From: Folioceros fuciformis
Lineage: Eukaryota > Anthocerotophyta > Anthocerotopsida > Anthocerotales
Direction of reading: 5' to 3'
Length of the DNA: 21,252 nt
Assembly (NCBI GenBank): GCA_049999805.1
Contig: JBNGIO010005845.1
Location: 1 to 21,252 of the forward strand
The translations under genes were made by a program, and so were the position numbers. Under the pieces are notes generated by a model, which had not been told where the DNA came from, did no database searches, and was given only the letters and a program-made list of their open reading frames with translations. Of the stretch, positions 17,641 to 21,252 are shown piece after piece; the first letter of the stretch is position 1, and each line of letters opens with the position of its first letter.

Positions 17641-18655
17641 CCAGGACTGCTCGTTACCTGTTTATCTTCAATTTTGAAGGGTAGGAATCAGTGGTTTCTA
17701 GACAGTGGTGCGTCAAATCATATGTGTTCTTCTAGAAATAACTTTGTCAAGTATGTTGTATCTTCTCTCCAGCATGCAGTCGTCTTAGGGGATAATTCAC
17801 ATATACGCATTAAGGGAATGGGATCTGTTATTGTGACTCTGTACAATGGGAAAACATGGGAGTTAGAGAATGTTCTACATGTCCCAGCACTCAAGAAAAA
17901 TTTGGTTAGCACCATGGCCTTAGGTAAGACTGGTCAGTACAGTATTTTGTTTGAAGGACTAGAGTGTGCAATTACCAAGTTGAGTGCCCCTTCAGAAATT
18001 ATTGCTAGAGGTATACCGTTATGTGACCTGTATCTCTTGGATTTTGTCTGAGACCTGCCACAACAAACAGCTCAAGTATCTGAGTTTCCAGTCAGTAGAA
18101 CCAGGTTGCTTTTAGATGGCATTGTAGGTTAGGTCACCCCAATATTCAAGCAATGCGATGTCTTTTGAAGGAGAAGATAGTTACAGGTTTTTCAGAGTCT
18201 GACTTACCAGATCTTGATCTATGTGTCGCTTGCGTTCATGGAAAGCAGTTTAAGTCACACTTTGGTTCTGGGAAACCAAGAAAATCCTCAGAAGTGTTAG
18301 ACTTAGTTCACACTGATATTTGTGGTCCAATGTCGACTCCAAGCTGGGGAGGAGCAAAATACTTTGTTGTTTTCGAAGATGACAAAACGCACTTTACTGT
18401 CACTGAATTGCTAAAGCATAAAAAGCGATGTATTTGATAGTTTTAAGAGGTACCTGGCATATGTTGAACGTCAAACAAGTTATAAACTTAAGTGCATCCG
18501 TTCGGATAATGGGAAGGAGAACCTGTCTACAGCATTCCAGGAGTTTTGTCAAGAACATGGTATTACAAGGCAGCTGACTATTCCCTATCATTCTGACATG
18601 GATGGAAGAGTAGAGCGCTGACATAGAACAATCCAAGATGCTGCAAGGGCTCTGA
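17641..18655 (+). pseudogene. Protease and truncated integrase of copia element A
   Basis: The aspartic protease core WFLDSGASNHMCSS has DSGA at 17701-17712. The protease runs to about 18050. After a shift near 18115 the GAG-pre-integrase zinc region appears (WHCRLGHPNIQAM and LCVACVHGKQF). The integrase core follows with VHTDICGPM (Asp at 18315) and, after one inserted A near 18422, RSDNGKE (Asp at 18505). The region of the third catalytic residue is VER-stop-HRTIQD. Coding similarity ends at ARAL, 18649-18655, exactly at the junction to element B. Reverse transcriptase and RNase H of A are absent from the window. Confidence 0.85.
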
Positions 18656-18671
18656 TACCAACCTCCCACTT
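18649..18671 (-). other. PPT directly joined to a PBS-like sequence at the A/B junction
   Basis: On minus, AAGTGGGAGG (18671-18662, polypurine tract) is followed after one T by TGGTATCAGAGC (18660-18649, full 12-base PBS). A 3' LTR should stand between the coding end of B and any PBS, and is missing. The last bases of the PBS overlap the codons ARAL of element A integrase. Confidence 0.7.
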
Positions 18672-18702
18672 AAAGGCCAATTTACCTTCATAGGAGAGTG
18701 GT

Positions 18703-19596
18703 CTACCTCATGCCCATGAGTGTCCGAGCTTGTGCGAATTGCTCTGTAGAGAGCCCCTTGGTAAGAACATCTGCAGGGTTCTGACTGGTGTGAACTTTGA
18801 CAAGTTGTACCCTCTTGTCTTCTAACACCTCTCGAATGAAGTGATACTTCACTTCCACATGTTTGGTCTTCGCATGAAACACTGGATTCTTCGCCAATTG
18901 GATAGCACTCTAGCTATCACAATACAACACTGGTAGCGCAACCTTGATCCCTAAATCTCCTACTAGACGAGCAAGCTACATGGCTTCCTTGCATGCCTCA
19001 GTCGCTGCAACATACTCGGCCTCTGTGGTAGATAGCGTTATGCATGATTGCAAACAAGATTGCCATGAGACTGCCCCTCCTATGCACATGAAGACGTAAC
19101 CTGATGTGGACCTCCTTTTGTCCATATCCCCTGCATAATCAGCATCCCTATATCCCACGACAGATGCATCTTCACTACCAAAACATAAGCACAAAGCTTT
19201 CATACCATTCAAGTACCTCATAACTCCTTTCACTGCCTCCCAATGCTTCTTGCCAGGGTTTGACATAAACCTGCTAACCACTCCCACTGCAAACGCAATG
19301 TCAGGACGTGTAGCAATCATTGCATACATCAAACTCCCTACAGCTGATGAGTATGGAACCTTCTCCATTTCAACTTTGTCCTCCGCAGAGGTTGGGCAAT
19401 CCTTGCTCGACAGTTTCACATATGGAGGCAACGGAGTACTTAATACCTTTCCCTTCTCCATATTGAAACGTTGAAGCACCTTGTTAATGTATTCAGTCTA
19501 AGACAAGTACAGCAAACGCTTCTGTCTGTCTCGACAAATATGCATGCGAAGAATATGGCTTGCCTCTCCCAAGTCTGTTATGTCAAAGCGACCATT
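18703..19596 (-). pseudogene. Element B end of RT and RNase H, three TAG codons
   Basis: In the same frame as the upstream integrase/RT. Segments: ITDLGEASHILRM, RPDIAFAVGVVSRFM, RNase H with GYRDADYAGD, RRSTSGYVF, STTEAEYVAATEACKEA, HAKTKHVEVKYHFIRE and NPADVLTKGL. TAG codons occur at 19500-19498 (S-stop-TEYINKVL, likely former CAG), 18978-18976 (EAM-stop-LARL, likely former TGG) and 18912-18910 (CDS-stop-SAIQL, likely former CAG). The frame closes at TAG 18705-18703 after LMGMR, close to the usual end of copia pol. The polypurine tract follows 32 bases later. Confidence 0.9.
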
Positions 19597-21252
19597 CTAC
19601 TTTGACTTCAACGCTGAAATCTCATCACTGTTAGTCCCAACAATTAGCATATCATCCACATAGAGGACCAGAATGAGCAAGCTTCCATCCTTAGCTTGCT
19701 TCGTATAGAGGAAATGATCCTCATCGCTACGCTTGTAGCCTTGAGAAAGCATAAATGAGTGGAATTTGAAATACCACTCCCTAGGTGCCTGCTTCAAACC
19801 ATAAAGGCTCTTCTTTGACCTGCACACCAGATTCTCTTTGCCCTTCTCAATGAAACTCTCTGGTTGCTGCATGTATACCTCTTCTTGAAGATCACCATGC
19901 AAAAATGCCGATTTCACATCCATCTGGACAAGTTCCATGTCGAGCCTCGCAACCAAACCAAGAACACATCGTAAGGTGGTCATTTTGACAACCGGTGCGA
20001 AAATCTCATCAAAGTCAATACCTTGTTGTTGCTTAAAACCCTTCGCAACCAATCGTGCCTTGTACTTGGGTTTGCCATAATGGGGTATGTCCTTCATCTT
20101 ATACACCCATTTGCATGGCAACGTCTTCTTGCTCTTCGGCAACCGAACCAACTCCCAAGTTTGGTTCTTATGGAGCGAATCCATCTGTGACTGCATTGCC
20201 TTCTCCCACTTGTCCTTGTCAGTCACTAACATGGCCTCTTGGTAACAAGAAGGCTCCCCACAATCCGTCAGCATGACATAATCAAGAGATGCAACATACT
20301 TGTCAGGAGGATGTGAGATCCTTCCTGACCTACGAAGCACTGGCGCCTCGACCGGAGCTGGTTGCCCTCTCTCCTCTTGTACAAGTGGAGGAACTTGTTC
20401 CTGCACATCACGGCGTTCAACCTGCACGGGACGGTCAAATCCATCTTCTTGAAACACCACCCGTTGCACCTCCATAGTTGGAGTAGGCTTCTTGTGCATC
20501 TTGGTCTCATTGAAGAACACGTCATCGCTGCGAACCATCCTCTTGGCTTCTGGATCCCATAGACGATATCCCATCTCACCAGATTCACCATAGCCAAGAA
20601 AAATACATTTCTTGGACTTGGGTGCCAACTTGTCCCAAAACTCTTTCGAAACATGGTAGTATGCCTTGCAGCCAAACACTTGTAGATGCTTGTATAACGG
20701 CTTCTTGCCAGACCACATCTCCTCTGGAACCTGTTCATTCACAGCCCTATTAGGAGATCTGTTAATAAGATGCACTGCCGTAACTACCGCTTCTGCCCAA
20801 AATCCGTTAGGCAATCCAAAGTTTGACAACAAACTACGCATCCTCTCCTGGATGGTCCTGTTCATCCGTTCAGCCACACCATTCTGAGGAGGAGTATACG
20901 GCGCAGTCAATTCTCTCTTGATTCCCATAGAATCACAAGATGAATGGAAAGCCTTCGAGACATACTCTCCCCCATTGTCTGTCCTTAGACACTTCAGTCG
21001 GAGGCTAGACTGATTCTCCACAAGGGTGACGAATTTCTGAAACATTGTCAGAACATCATCCTTTTTCCTCAAAGGATAAACCCACACCTTGCGTGAGAAG
21101 TCATCAATGAAAGTGACAAAATACGATGCACCGCCTAACGATACAGTGGGCATAGGTCCACAAACATCACTTTGAACCAACTCAAGAGGTTTAGTTTTGT
21201 GTTTACCTTTTGCTCCATGTGGTAACTTCGTCTGTTTCCCATACAAACAGTG
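19597..21252 (-). pseudogene. Element B integrase and reverse transcriptase
   Basis: The frame enters at the window edge as HCLYGKQ, the end of the GAG-pre-integrase zinc region. Integrase catalytic residues: Asp in VQSDVCGPM (21168-21166), Asp in LRTDNGGEY and Glu in NGVAERMNRTI, that is a full D,D-35-E set, followed by FGCKAYYHV and KCIFLGYG. RT begins near WELVRLPKSKKTLPCKWVYK, with KARLVAKGFKQQ, MDVKSAFLHGDL, SLYGLKQAPREWY and the active site YVDDM (YVDD at 19662-19651). The stretch ends at a TAG (19599-19597) in LKSK-stop-NGRFDITDLG, where CAG is the likely ancestral codon. Apart from the stop the enzyme looks intact. Confidence 0.93.

Larger units (their letters stand above)
15776..18655 (+). 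mobile_element. Copia element A, 3'-truncated and non-functional
   Basis: Order LTR - PBS - extra ORF - gag - protease - integrase is that of Ty1/copia elements. The element stops inside integrase, where an oppositely oriented copia sequence begins. At least three frameshifts and several stops show it is old. Confidence 0.88.
18662..21252 (-). mobile_element. Copia element B (integrase, RT, RNase H, PPT), continues beyond the right edge
   Basis: The coding order on minus is that of Ty1/copia pol. The 5' part (LTR, gag, protease) lies beyond 21252 and the 3' LTR is absent at the left end. Codon frame is unbroken across 2,550 bp except for four TAG codons, so it is much younger or better preserved than element A. 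Confidence 0.93.

Noticed and set aside
18703-19600. Stop-codon readthrough or RNA editing making element B functional
   Set aside because: Four scattered TAG codons without a shared readthrough context are better explained by mutation; known plant RNA editing is organellar.

Overview
This is nuclear DNA from a land plant. The gene-rich left half carries an organelle-type PLS pentatricopeptide-repeat (PPR) gene, a nuclear tRNA-Ser and a five-exon gene with short GT-AG introns of 104-158 bp. The right half is packed with decayed Ty1/copia and Ty3/gypsy retrotransposons. The PPR wording (repeated CLLQACASVG, GKQLHAQI, C-terminal AWKKPGQSWWTD) reminds me of seed-free plants (fern, lycophyte or moss). 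That is an impression from memory, not a database result.

Layout. 1-162: last coding exon of an acetylornithine-aminotransferase-like gene. 163-2486: no convincing gene, but a 31-bp tandem duplication, telomere-like CCCTAAA repeats, 33-bp and ~25-bp minisatellites and an AT-rich block. 2487-6731: one intronless giant PPR gene, interrupted on paper by a 100-N gap that looks like a failed contig overlap. 7006-7086 (minus): tRNA-Ser(AGA). 7087-9300: no recognisable gene; it holds a 43-bp tandem duplication in an LTR-like remnant. 9509-11604: a secreted tandem-domain alpha/beta hydrolase, whose five exons I could join in frame into 531 residues. The first domain lacks the nucleophile serine and the second looks complete. 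12131-13913: a Ty3/gypsy relic lacking the integrase core. 14141-15742: TAGGTTC/GGTACC repeats, then a broken reading frame that looks like a ParB/sulfiredoxin-type fold followed by an adenine-methyltransferase-like domain. 15776-18655 (plus): copia element A, with LTR, PBS, an extra ORF, gag, protease and a truncated integrase. 18662-21252 (minus): copia element B (integrase, RT, RNase H), one open frame broken only by four TAG codons.

The most unusual items are the ParB/methyltransferase-like relic, the A/B junction where a polypurine tract abuts a primer-binding site with no LTR between, the half-dead tandem hydrolase, and the PPR array with an exact 312-bp period. The host genes show no shared pathway. 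The transposon block from about 12.1 kb onward is a nest of independent insertions.
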